NCBI RefSeq assembly: GCF_003265705.1
Contig: NW_020312827.1
Location: 21,209,270-21,273,269 of the forward strand
Source: Callorhinus ursinus
Lineage: Eukaryota; Chordata; Mammalia; Carnivora; Otariidae
Direction: 5' to 3'
DNA length: 64,000 nt
Position numbers and translations under genes: made by a program. The notes beneath the pieces are model-generated. The model had not been told where the DNA came from, ran no database searches, and saw only the letters and a program-made list of their open reading frames with translations. Shown here piece by piece: positions 34,421 through 44,660 of the stretch; position 1 is the stretch's first letter; each line of letters begins with the position of its first letter.

Positions 34421-35265
34421 ACAGACTTTATTTTTTAGAGCAGTTTTAGGTTCACAGCAAAAGGTGTCATGGAAAGTACATAGAATTCCCATATACCTCC
34501 TGCTCCCACACATCCACCACCTCCCCCATTATTAACATCCCCGACCAGAGTGCTACATTTGTTAAAAATTGATGGACCTACATTGACATGGCATAATCAC
34601 CCTCCATAGTTTACATCAGGGTTCACTCTTGGTGTACATTCTTTAGGTATTAAAAGTGTGTATCGACATGTAGCTACCAGTGTAGAGTTTGATACAGAGT
34701 ATTTTCACTACCCTAAAAAGCCTCTGTGCTCTGCCTATTTAGCACTCCCTCTCCCTGACCTGGAAATCACTGATTTTCTTACTGTCTCCACAGTATGCCT
34801 TTTTTAGAATGTCATATAGTTGGAATCATAAGAGTATGTAGTCTTTTCAGGTTGGCTTCTTTCACTTTGTAATGTGCCTTTAAGGTTCCTCTGTGTCTTT
34901 AATGGTTTGATAGCTCATTTCTTTTTGGCGCTGAATAATATCCCATTGTCTGTATGTGTTACAGTTGATCTCTTCACCTAACGTAGGACATCTGGTTGAT
35001 TCCAAGTTTTGACAATTATGAATAAAACTGCTAGAAACATCCTTGTGCAGGTTTTTATGTGGACATAAGTTTTCAGTTCATTTGGATAAATACCAAAGAG
35101 GACAATCACTGGATCATATGGGAAGAGATGTGTTTAGTTTTGTAAGAAACTGCCAAACTGTCTTCCAAAGTGTCTGCAGAATTTTGCATTTCCATCAGCA
35201 GTGGATGAGAATTCCTGTTGCTTCACATCCTTGCCAGCACTTGGTGTTGTCAGTGTTCTTATCTT
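34421..35265 (-). mobile_element. L1M 3' end (3' UTR and ORF2 end)
   Basis: On the + strand: 'TTTTTTAGAGCAGTTTTAGG', 'GGGTTCACTCTTGGTGTACA', 'GTCATATAGTTGGAATCAT', 'GGATCATATGGGAAGAGATG' and 'CTTGCCAGCACTTGGTGTTG', the standard order of an antisense L1M 3' end. The + strand open frame 35043-35288 is a shadow. Two SINEs landed at its 3' boundary. Confidence 0.93.
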
Positions 35266-35289
35266 ATTTTAATTCCTTTCCATCCTAAA

Positions 35290-35510
35290 TGCCCAATTCG
35301 AATGCTACGATTTCCATAATACTGCCTTAATCAACCCATTAAGTACCTCCCCACTCCATACTGTAATTATCTTCATTTTTACCTCTCATTTCTCCTATTA
35401 GAATATTAACTCTGTGATGACAGCAGCCATTTTTTACGTAAGACGCAGTACTTAATACATTTCTGTAAAATATAAACATTAACATTTATTGAATAGAAGA
35501 ACCGGGGTTA
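35290..35510 (+). repeat. L2 relic
   Basis: 'GAATATTAACTCTGTGATGA' and 'GCAGTACTTAATACATTTCT' and a TTGAATAGA end fit a diverged sense L2 3' end. Confidence 0.5.
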
Positions 35511-35566
35511 TATTTTTTAGATGAAAATCATTTAAAAAATAAAACCATTTAGAAATGTACCCATAA

Positions 35567-35758
35567 GGGCGCCTGGGTGGCTCAGACGGTTAAGCGTCTG
35601 CCTTCGGCTCAGGTCATGATCTCGGGGTCCTGGGATCAAGCCCCACATCGGGCTCCCTGCTCAGCAGGGAGTCTGCTTCTCCCTCTCTCTCTGCTGTTCC
35701 CCCTGCTTGTGCTCTCTCTCTGTCAAAAATAAATAAAATCTTTAAAAAAAAAAAAAAA
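35567..35758 (+). mobile_element. SINEC, young, full length
   Basis: A + strand SINE close to the apparent subfamily consensus ('GGTTAAGCGTCTGCCTTCGG'). Target duplications AGAAATGTACCC (35551-35562) and AGAAATGTACCC (35759-35770) are identical. The A-tail is 15 or more bases long. Confidence 0.97.
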
Positions 35759-35884
35759 GAAATGTACCCGTAGTATATCTCAGTTGCTTCATTTTTGTTG
35801 AGAAGTGGGTAAAATAGTGTTAGGTTTATATGTAGTTCATAGAATCATAGCTCATTAGAGTGAAAAGTAACCTAGTTAACTTTT

Positions 35885-36038
35885 TTTTTTTTAAGATTTA
35901 TTTATTTTAGGGAGAGAGTGTGTGCAGTGGGGAAGGGCAGAGGGAGAAGGAGAGAGAAACTCAAGCAGACTTGGCGCTTATGGAGCCCAGCACGACCTGA
36001 GTTGAAATCAATAGTCGACTGAGCCACCCAGATGCCCC
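35885..36038 (-). mobile_element. SINEC, older, with deletions
   Basis: A minus-strand SINE missing part of the B-box region. Target duplications TAACCTAGTTAACTTTT (35868-35884) and TAACCTGGTTAACGTTT (from 36039). Confidence 0.92.
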
Positions 36039-36055
36039 TAACCTGGTTAACGTTT

Positions 36056-36816
36056 TAACTTATTTTTGAGGCAGCCAGGATGCAGTGTTGTGATAACCCA
36101 ATCCATGTCACAGAGGTAGAATTATTATACGTCTCATTTATCACCTTTTGTAGTCTTTCCTCAAAACTGTGCTATTGTTCTCCCATTTTTACTGAGTCAG
36201 ATAGGAATAGTTTTGTTCTGTGAAAATCGGTTCTATTCCTAGAAAATGCGAATTTGTGATTTAAGAGCGTGTTATTGAAAATGTCCTATTTTATTAAAAT
36301 AACAATGTGAATATATATGCTACTGTGCCTCTTTTTTGTACCTTTATTATTTAATTCATTCAAATGAGACATTAAGCAAAGGCCAGTTGTCATGACTCAC
36401 ATCCTTTCACTTTCCAATGAGCTTAATTAACATAAACAGGGTTTATGTTAATACTGTAATGTGTTGTTTCATTGAATTGAATATTTACAAATGAGTTTAA
36501 TATGAATAATGGTCATTACTAATTGCTGTTCCAGTTTTTGAGTTTTGGTTCTCATTATTTTGTTTCAGAGAGATTTCTGAGAAAGTATGCCTTCTTGAAA
36601 CAACAGAAACAAGTAATGATAGGGAAATGTAGACAACAAAGTAGAATGTGTTTCTCTTGACAGTATAACACCCCTATTTTACTAGCTTTTGTCCTTACTT
36701 GCTTTTGCAGGTCCCACTCCATCAGTAAAGGCTTCTCTCCTAGTGCTACAAGTATTTTGAGGAGTCCTAAGTGTTTGGCTCTGATGTGCATATACCCCTG
36801 TCTAATGAGTAACTTG
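36056..36816. other. Repeat-free block, possible conserved non-coding element
   Basis: No transposon recognised. 36240-36560 has complex AT-rich text with TTAATTAA and CATTCAAATGA-like motifs that could be a conserved non-coding element. This is inference. Confidence 0.25.
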
Positions 36817-37270
36817 TGTTATATTTGTTTTCCGGGGCTGCCATAACAAGTACAACAAACCAGGTAGCTTAAAACAGCAGAAATCTATTCTCTTACTGTT
36901 TGGGAGGCTAGATGTCAGAAATCAAGATGTTGGCAGGGCCCTGCTCCCTACACAGGCTCTGGGAAGGAATCTTTCCTTGCTTCTTCCAGCTTCACGTGGT
37001 GACTGGCAGTCTTTGGTGTTCCTTGGCTTACAGAGTGAGCACTCCTGTCTCTGTCCCCACATCTCATGGCCTTCTTCCCTAGGTCACTGTATCCATATCT
37101 CCTCTCTTTTCTCTTAGAAAGACATTTGTCACTGGATTTAGGACCCACTCTAAATCTAGAATGATTTCTTCTTGAGATCTTACTAACGTTATTTCCAAAT
37201 AAGGTCACATTCTGAGGTTGCTGCAGGTGGACCTGAATTTTGGGGAGGTCACTGTTCAACCCACGACACT
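36817..37270 (-). mobile_element. MLT1-type MaLR solo LTR
   Basis: On the + strand it opens with TGTTATATTTG, then 'GGGGCTGCCATAACAAGTAC', 'TAGCTTAAAACAGCAGAAAT', 'AATAAGGTCACATTCTGAGG' and 'GTCACTGTTCAACCCACGAC'. The longest open frame of the window (168 codons, minus, 36948-37454) mostly reads the sense strand of this LTR and is not a gene. Confidence 0.82.
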
Positions 37271-38479
37271 TGGTATGAGCCAAGCACTCTGCCACCTTTG
37301 CTGGGAATATGTTTATTTCTGCCACATGCTGTTGCTTCTGCCAGGCTTTGCTGTCTCTGTTGGATGCCAGTGCTCCTTTGGTAGCGTATTGCTGTGTATT
37401 CCACATACCGCCACCATGGGTAAGCCCCATTGCCTGAGCTAGGGTATGTGCCACATTGGTGAGACCTCCCAGCTATCCTTGCTAATTGCTGTGGTGCCTC
37501 TGGCCTCCCTTACTGATGGGCATGACTGCCATCCCCTGCTGGGCCCTGTACTCGCCTGTGGCAACCTTGCTGGTGCCTGGGAAACTTGTGGAACCTCACA
37601 TCATTCTTTTGAATTTATATAAAGTAGGTTCTGAAGCAATATCCTAGTTACACATCCCATGTTGTATTAAGAATTACTTGTTTTCATTAATGCTAAAGCT
37701 TTATTACTGGACAAAGCTTCACCCCTTCTTTTTTTAAGATGAGGTCTTTCCAGGAAAGCCCTCTCTTTTTCAAGCAAACCGGTCCCTGTCAGGCTCCTCT
37801 GTACCAACTGTTCAAATATCTCTGGGCTGATATGAATCCTGGCAGTTTGCAGCTTGAGTTCAAGGTAGGACCAGCTCCCTATGTTTTTGTATTTACCGTA
37901 TCCCACACATGTAGTACTGAGTTGAATTGAATTAGTTTGACAAGTTGTTCTGACATGGCTATTTTAATTATTTACAGAAGAGCTTTCTTTCACTATTAAG
38001 ATAAATACTGTTGAGTAGGAAGAAAATATCCTTTTTGACCTTTTAATAGCTATTAACATTAGACCCAGAAAGCACTCTTCAGCAGCCATAAATACTTTAA
38101 AATTTGGTTTTAAATTCAGCAAGTATTTTATCCATGCACACTTCACGCCAGCTATTGTATCAGACTCTAGGAAAAGGGTAGGCTCACAGTTCAAAGCTGG
38201 AGAAATAATGAAATAATGACAACACAACATCTCTAGTTTGTGATTGAAGCTTAAGGTACTGGGGAAATTGGCACTTGATAAAAATGAAAGGCAAGTGGAA
38301 GCCAAGTGGAAAAGGCACTTGGACCCCATGCTGAGCATTTGAAATATTAGCTTTTGTACAACACGGAGCCATAGCATATTTTATATTTAGAGGCATAGTG
38401 TAAAGGTTCAATTAGAAGCATGGATATCAGTGGACAAATTGCAGTATGGAAGGATGAGGATTTAATCTAAAATGAGAGT
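37271..38479. other. Unassigned sequence
   Basis: 37271-37610 is richer in G and C than its surroundings and contains ACCGCCACCATGG directly followed by a GTAAG splice-donor-like word (37408-37424). The remainder is AT-rich. No family or gene can be named. Confidence 0.3.
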
Positions 38480-38640
38480 AGTTATACAGAAGGGGGCAAA
38501 TTCTGGAGATTTGCAGATGGTAGACAGTTCATAGTCTATTACTAATTGGTTATAGATGCAGGGAAAAGAGGAGAGGTCCAGAATGATTCTCAGGTTTCTA
38601 CCTTGAATGTCTAGGTGGTTGTTGTAGCTTCAACTGAGAT
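38480..38640 (-). repeat. L2 relic, part 1
   Basis: 'GAATGATTCTCAGGTTTCTA' with 'TGAATGTCTAGGTGGTTGTT' follows the antisense L2 pattern. A second part follows the MIR at 38890-39180. Confidence 0.55.
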
Positions 38641-38674
38641 AGAGACTATAAGGAAATAGAACTAACCTTGGAAA

Positions 38675-38850
38675 GTTACGTTTATTGAGGGCCATTATGT
38701 AATATAATTTAGTTCTTATAATAATAGCCCTTCAAAGTAACTAGGAATCAATTATCAAGGAGTGTCAAGAAGTTAATACAAATAACTTTAACCTAGGCAG
38801 TGACAGAGCTGGTTTTTTTCTCTAGCTGCAAAACTCATGCTCTTAAATTT
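38675..38850 (-). repeat. MIR SINE relic inside L2
   Basis: On the + strand: 'TTATAATAATAGCCCTTCAA', 'GGCAGTGACAGAGCTGG' and 'AAACTCATGCTCTTAA', an antisense MIR. It separates two L2 parts. Confidence 0.7.
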
Positions 38851-38889
38851 TTAGGAGGACAGGTGGGGAATAACAAGTATAGATAGAGG

Positions 38890-39180
38890 TGTTATGTTTG
38901 AGGTACCCTTAAGATATCTAGGTCAAGTCTTCTAAGAGACTGTTGGAATTTGGAACTTAAGCTCCGAAAAATGATGGGTCTTTTGGGAGAGCCAAATTGA
39001 GAGTTATTTAAACAATGAGTAAAGGAGAGAACGTTGTAGGAGAAAAAAAGAAACATTTGAGGAAATGTCCATAGCATCCAGTGCAACAGATAAGTCAGGT
39101 TAGTCACTTGAAATGCCCATTGGACTAAACATTGGGAGAGAATTGGTAGTGGTTTTGAGAAGAGGTGAGAGTCCCTTTAT
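38890..39180 (-). repeat. L2 relic, part 2
   Basis: 'TGAGGTACCCTTAAGATATC', 'GTCCATAGCATCCAGTGCAA' and 'AGATAAGTCAGGTTAGTCA' follow the antisense L2 order after part 1. Confidence 0.5.
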
Positions 39181-39293
39181 AAAAGCTTGAGAAATTAATA
39201 AATGAGGTAGTAAAAATAATATGAATGCACTATCCTCCATTTATGAAAGTAGCAGTCTTCACCTGTTACTAATAAGTCATGAAATTTGTTTTT

Positions 39294-39510
39294 TTTAAGA
39301 TTCATTTGTTTATTTTAGAGAGTGGGGGAGAGGGTGTGAACCTTGGGTGGGGGAGGGGGGAGGGCAAAGGGAGAGTGAGAGAATCCCCAAGCGGACTCCC
39401 TGCCAAGTGTGGAGCCTGAGGCGGGGCCCAATCCCAAGACCCTGAGATCATGACCTGAGCCAAAATCAAGAGTGCGACGCTCAACCGACTGAGCCACCCA
39501 GGTGCCCCAG
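39294..39510 (-). mobile_element. SINEC, older variant
   Basis: A minus-strand SINE of the 'AAATCAAGAGTGCGACGC' type. Target duplications GAAATTTGTTTTT (39281-39293) and GAAATTTGTTTTT (39511-39523). Confidence 0.94.
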
Positions 39511-39523
39511 GAAATTTGTTTTT

Positions 39524-40782
39524 CAGCAGTAAGGATAGTGGATAAAAAAGAAAGTTTATCCTCCATCTCTGATTTGATCTCACCTACCACTAAAGACATA
39601 CTTTATGATCTGGAAAAGAAAGAAGAGGGTACCCTCCGTGTACCTGAATTAGATTTATTTATACTGTGGTCTAGCCATTGAACTGACTAATCACAGAGGG
39701 ACCTATCCCATTTGAAATAAAAATCTGTTATGGTAAATACCCTTTCAAGGTAAAGTAACAAAGGATGTTTCTGTATTCCAAAGGATGATGGTTAGAAACA
39801 ATGTGTTGTTATTGAGGTTACTGTAAATGTCATACAGTGAGTGCTTTTTGTTGGTCTTCGTCCATGGAAAAGTCACTTTCTATAAGAGAATTTGATTATG
39901 TGTTACTTGCTTTTGTACAAAGGCAGAGAGGCTGAGTTAAACTTTGTTGTTTGTTCTTTGGTCCTGACAGCTTGTGGTGATCACCATCAGCTCTTCTTGC
40001 CTATTCCAATCTACGAACATAGTCCTGCATCAAAACAAACCATGGCTCATCATGAGTTTTTAATTCTACTCAAAGGAGCGGGGAAGTTTGCATTCTCTCT
40101 TCAACTCCTCCTTTTTACCCCACAAGGTAGACTAGTCATTATTGAAAAATGGCAGTCAGTTGTTTCTAAGACATACAAACTAAGAATGTCCACTAATGTG
40201 TTAATTTTAGACAAATTATAGTAGAATAAAAAGATTTGGGTGGTCCACATATTTTCATTATAAGGAATCTAACAAATATCAACAATAAACACATTTAAGA
40301 AGGGCATACAATACTTTATTGTTTTTCAATTATAATAATACAATGAATTTACTTCAGGCACACATTTCTGGGGACAATTCCAGTTCTCTTGTATTTTACT
40401 CTTCTCCCACATTCTTCATTTGAATTGTATGTAAATACCCTTCTTGCTCTCAGTGGAACATATTGGTGTTTTTTTTGCTTCAGCAGTTCTTTTTTGGTAA
40501 CTTATCCCATATGTTTGTTAGCCTTTGCATAAAACTGTTTTGTCTGAACTCAGCTTCTGAACCATATCTTGTATGTAGTTGCCAGAATGAGGATTGTTCT
40601 AGTTATTTTTGTACAGTTCACTTTGTAATCAGAAACATTGCAGTCATTTGAAGGTAAAAATTGGTTTAAATCTCATTTGTGGAAATAGATAAAGGAGTTT
40701 AATTTCAATATTGATTTGGTTTTTTATTTTAATACCGTTTTCTAACAGAGTTCACTGACAAATGGTCAGTTTGTCATTGCTT
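39524..40782. other. Unique-looking sequence with an exon-like segment
   Basis: No transposon recognised. A 109-codon + strand frame (39892-40221) contains an exon-like segment at 39971-40126. I do not recognise the peptide. Confidence 0.3.
39971..40126 (+). other. Weak candidate exon (unconfirmed)
   Basis: A pyrimidine-rich tract ending 'TTCTTTGGTCCTGACAG' precedes 156 bases (a multiple of three) open in one frame, followed by CACAAG|GTAGAC, a passable donor. The frame includes CGDHHQLFLPIPIYEH, which I do not recognise. It could be chance in a repeat-poor region. No start or polyadenylation context ties it to a gene. Confidence 0.15.
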
Positions 40783-41318
40783 TGATGTAGAAAAGATGTT
40801 AGGGTTCGAAGCTGGTGGTCAAGAAAGAATTCTTGAGACATCTTTGGTGCAGAAAGGTGGTTTTATTAAAGCACAGGGTCAGGACCTGGGGTCCTGAGGA
40901 GGGGCCCATTATACACTTTCAAGTTGGGAGAGGGTTAGGGATAGTGTAAGTCTTTAAGGAATTTTGGAGGCAAGGTTTCCAGGACTTTGAGGGGGCTAGC
41001 TATTGTTAGGAAAAGGTCATTTATTACTGTCTAGTAAAACCTTGGTCATGAGATTCTTCAGATGTATATCAGTGGTCATATGCTTAGGGGATGATTGCCA
41101 ACAGATAAAGGAACTTTACAAAGGAATTTTTAAATGTTAAAGTAGACTTACAAGATTCTGGGCATCAGGCTAAGATTGCCTTTTGCCCTTAGCAAAATAT
41201 TAACATCGAGGCAGCTGAGTTCCTAGAGGAATGTCATTCTGCCTGTTTCAAGGATTTGTCAGTGGACTGTACGTAGTAAGGAAATTTAATTTTTCTTTTG
41301 CCTTTGTTTCCTACATCA
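40783..41318 (-). mobile_element. Carnivore endogenous retrovirus solo LTR (ERV1-like)
   Basis: A 536-bp unit with inverted ends TGATGTAG and CTACATCA. Read on the minus strand it has a polyadenylation signal (complement of TTTATT at 40862-40867) about 80 bases before the end, as in gammaretrovirus-like LTRs. The flanks GCTT and GCTG are a near-matching 4-bp duplication. No internal genes are attached, so it is most likely a solo LTR. The family name is not assigned. Confidence 0.72.
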
Positions 41319-41654
41319 GCTGGACATTGCATATGGAATATAACCAACCATCTACACATTAGAGAGTTGGGGGGCTGCATTCCATAATTTTTTCTTCATG
41401 TCTCAACTTTTAGAGTTTTTGTGTAATGGAACAAAAAGAAGAGAAAAGAAGGGACTGTATTTTTTTAACCTTTAAGTAGTTTTGCAATGGGTCATTGACT
41501 CTCAGACATTCAGAAGAAACTGAATAAAGGAGTTATTGGAGTTGAAATTTGGGCCTTGGTTGAATTCAGAGATAGTATTTCAAATATTAGGAGCTACTAC
41601 TTCAGTCACCTATGTCCAGATTACTTTGTTTCATAAAGCTAATAAGATTAATAT
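41319..41654. other. Unique-looking sequence
   Basis: No gene or family recognised. Confidence 0.35.
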
Positions 41655-41990
41655 TAGGCATTTATTTTCATTCATTCATTCATTTAATATTTCCTGAGTT
41701 CCTACTATGTGCTATGCTCTTGGGGCTCACTGTCTCTTTGTGGAAGGGGAAGAACCATCATAAACAAAAAACATGTCAGGGTATATGAAAAGTGTTATAA
41801 AGAAAAATAGAGGAAGGAAGTAGAAGGATGGGGGAGAGGTGTTATTTCTAGATTGGGTAGTCAGGTAAGGCCTCTTTGATCAGGTGACAAGGGAGCATCT
41901 GAGTGAAGAGAGGCGTGAAACCCTGTGGACATCTGGGAAGAAAACACTTCAGGCCTACACGCCCATAATTGGGCTTTGTGCATAGCCTGA
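41655..41990 (-). repeat. L2 relic
   Basis: 'CATTCATTCATTCATTTAAT', 'CCTACTATGTGCTATGCTCT' and 'AGGCCTCTTTGATCAGGTGA' follow the antisense L2 3' end. Confidence 0.75.
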
Positions 41991-42300
41991 GGGACACCAG
42001 GAAAAATTAAACATTGAATTGCTTCTGTGGGTTAATTAGAAAAATATACCAGTGGGTATATAAGGCCCAGATTGCAAAACTCTATAGAGTTTATCATCTC
42101 TACACACAGATGGAAGAGATTTACATGGCCTTCAATATCCAGAGACTGCTTTATAGAAGAAGTAACACTTGAAGTAACTATAGGATTTAGCTATTTATTG
42201 TTATTTAATTGATGAAGGTTTATTAACACATGAAAATAAGAAGGCATTTCAGAAAGGACAGGAATATGATCAGAAGTTCAAAAGAGAGTGTATTCTTCTT

Positions 42301-42457
42301 TTTTAAAGATTTTATTTATTTGAGAGAGAAAGAGCACAAACAGGGAGGGAGAGGCAGAGGGAGAGGGAGGAGCAGACTCCCCGCTGAGCAGGACCCTGAG
42401 ATCATGACTTGAGCTGAAGGCAGATGTTTAATCTACTGAGCCACCCAGGAGCCCCTC
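42301..42457 (-). mobile_element. SINEC with internal deletion, inserted in an MLT1 edge
   Basis: A minus-strand SINE lacking bases around the B box ('GAGCAGGACCCTGAGATC'). Target duplications GAGTGTATTCTTCTT (42286-42300) and GAGTGTATTCGTTCTT (from 42459). The duplicated word contains the first bases of the MLT1 that follows, so the SINE inserted at the LTR boundary. Confidence 0.92.
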
Positions 42458-42460
42458 GAG

Positions 42461-42992
42461 TGTATTCGTTCTTGTGGCTGCTGTAGCAAATTACTACAAA
42501 CTTGTTGGCTTAAAACAACAGAAATGTATTCTTTCACAATATTAGAAGCCAGAAATCTAAAATTAATTTTACTGAACCAAAATCAAGGTATCAACAGGGC
42601 CTCAGTCCCTCTGGAGCCTCTAAGGGAGAACCATTCCTTGCCTCACCAGCTTCTGGTGGCTGCTGGCATTGCTTGGCTTGGGGCTGCATCCCTCCAGCCT
42701 TTACCTCTATTGTTGCATTGTTTCCTCCTCTTCTGTATATGTCTCATCTTTCTCTGCCTTTCTCTTATAAAGCCATTGTGATAACATTTAGGGCCCACAT
42801 GGATAATCTAGGATAATTTCCTCCTCTTAGGATCCTTAATTCAATCACATCTAGATAATCAAGTATAATATCCTTATCTCAATATCTTTAACTTATTACA
42901 TCTGTAAAAAAATGTTACCTTATAATGTAGCGTTCACAGGTTCCAGAGATTAGGTCTTGATATTTTTAGAGGGCCACCATTCAACCCACTAT
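42461..42992 (-). mobile_element. MLT1-type MaLR solo LTR
   Basis: On the + strand: TGTATTCG, 'GTGGCTGCTGTAGCAAATTA', 'GTTGGCTTAAAACAACAGAA', 'GATAATCTAGGATAATTTCC' and 'CACCATTCAACCCACTATA'. An antisense MLT1, nearly complete. Confidence 0.9.
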
Positions 42993-43064
42993 AGAGAAGA
43001 TAAGCATGTTTAACAATACAGAGCCCGATCTAACAAGAATGTAAGAGTTCCTATCAGGAATATT

Positions 43065-43230
43065 TCCTTTATGTGCTTAGCAAATATTTAATGATTATGT
43101 TCATGCATGTAGAAAATATTTACCAAATGTCTGCAATGGACACTGTGTAGGACACAGTTGAGGACATAGAAGCAAACACACAGACCTTAACCTTATAGAA
43201 TTTATTGACGTTATAGAATTTATACCTTAT
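43065..43230 (-). repeat. L2 relic
   Basis: 'AAATATTTACCAAATGTCTG' and 'GGACACAGTTGAGGACATAG' followed by 'CAGACCTTAACCTTATAG' follow the antisense L2 3' end. A small duplication (ATAGAATTTAT) is inside it. Confidence 0.6.
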
Positions 43231-43344
43231 AGAGGTGAAAGTGAGGGTAAAGTAGGGACAAAAAACAGAGATCCTATAATACAAGGATTGGGAATTGCAG
43301 AGTCATATATCTCTTGTCCAGATCCCTAACTTCTGTGAAATTAT

Positions 43345-43450
43345 TGTGATTTAAGAGTGAAGAACCTGAAGCCCAGAGGGGTTAACTGAATTGTCTAAAG
43401 GCACTTAGCAAAGAAGTGGTGAAAGGGGAACTGCAATTTGCTTCACTGAT
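43345..43450 (-). repeat. MIR SINE relic
   Basis: 'GAACCTGAAGCCCAGAGGGG', 'TTAACTGAATTGTC', 'GCACTTAGCAAAGAAGTGG' form an antisense MIR core. Confidence 0.8.
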
Positions 43451-43659
43451 GTACATCTCTCTAACCGACCTTGATCCGTGATCGGTTCCTGAGATATGGT
43501 CAACCCTTAAATTGAGGAATCATGTGCTTGGTAGTTTAAGAGACTGTATCCAGGATTCGTGTATAGAATGTGTTAGAATAGAGAAACACTGGAGCAATAG
43601 TCCACTAATAGTCCACTAGAGGATGGTAGTCAAGAGTTTGATGGTATGTGTATGCTTGG

Positions 43660-43898
43660 CTGCATTCATTCAACAAATACTTATTAGGTTTACTTTCTGT
43701 AGGCTCTGGGTTGGGAGCTTGTGACAAAACAGTGAACAAAAAGGAGACACTGTGTCCACCTACATGGAGTTTTCCATCTAGTTAGTTAGGGACATTTATT
43801 AATCCAAAGATTATTCAAATAGTTGTAACAAATATTTGCAGGCCCTGTGGCAGCAGAGAGCATGGCTTCTGTAAGGAGGGGCTGAGAGGAGTGTTAGG
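43660..43898 (-). repeat. L2 relic, first half, split by MLT1
   Basis: 'CATTCATTCAACAAATACTT', 'GTGAACAAAAAGGAGACACT' and 'GGCAGCAGAGAGCATGG' follow antisense L2. The L2 text resumes after the LTR at 44375. Confidence 0.7.
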
Positions 43899-44372
43899 TG
43901 GTATAATAGTTTCCTACTGATGCTAACCCAAATTCACACAAACTTAGATGCTCAAATAATACAAATTTATTTCTATGAATTTCAGTTCTCTGGGTCAGAA
44001 GTCCAAAATGGGCTAAAATCAAGGTGTCAGCAGGGCTTTCTGGATGCTGTAGGGGAGAACCTGAAGCTTCCCACTTTCCTTGGCTCATAGTCCTGAGAGT
44101 GGACTGAGTCCTCCTTACATCACGTCCCTCTGACAGCCTTGCTTCTCTCCTCTCTGCCCTCACATCTCATCCCCTGACTCTTCTGCTTCCCTCTTTTATG
44201 TTTAGGGATCCTTCTGGCAATCCAGAATATTCTCCTTACTTTAATGTCATCTGATTAACAACCTAATTCTATCTGCAAACCTGATTCTCCTTTGCCATAT
44301 AATGTAATATATTCCTAGCTTCCTGGGATTGGGATCAGGGCATCTTTGGAGGCTGTTATTTTGTCTACCACG
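43899..44372 (-). mobile_element. MLT1-type MaLR solo LTR inside L2
   Basis: On the + strand: 'TGGTATAATAGTTTCCTACT', 'AGTTCTCTGGGTCAGAAGTC', 'AAAATCAAGGTGTCAGCAGG' and 'GGAGGCTGTTATTTTGTCTA'. An antisense MLT1. The 89-codon minus-strand frame (43894-44163) reads the LTR sense strand and is not a gene. Confidence 0.88.
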
Positions 44373-44374
44373 GG

Positions 44375-44660
44375 TAACACAGATCATGTTAAGCATTTTA
44401 GCTTTATCCTAATAGCACCGATAGTCCATTGCTGGGTTTTAAGCAAGCTGGGGACATATGGTCAGATTTGTATTTTGAAAAGGTAATTCTGACTAAAGGG
44501 GGGGAAGAGCTGGAGAGGCCACTTAAGAAGCCATTCCAGTCCCAGAGAAAATATAGTTAGCTTGGGGTAGTGGTAATGGAAATGCTGAGATGCAGCTGAC
44601 CTTAAGAGAGATTTTAAATCGGAGAGACCCATGGTAGATTAGAGATGAGGGGTGCATTTT
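44375..44660 (-). repeat. L2 relic, second half
   Basis: 'GTCCATTGCTGGGTTTTAAG', 'GGTCAGATTTGTATTTTGAA', 'AAGCCATTCCAGTCCCAG' follow antisense L2 and continue the part before the LTR. Confidence 0.7.

Noticed and set aside
36948..37454. Longest open frame of the window, 168 codons on the minus strand
   Set aside because: About two thirds of it reads the sense strand of an MLT1 LTR. No domain, start context or splice signals support a gene.
43894..44163. 89-codon minus-strand frame rich in Arg and Glu
   Set aside because: It reads the sense strand of an MLT1 LTR.
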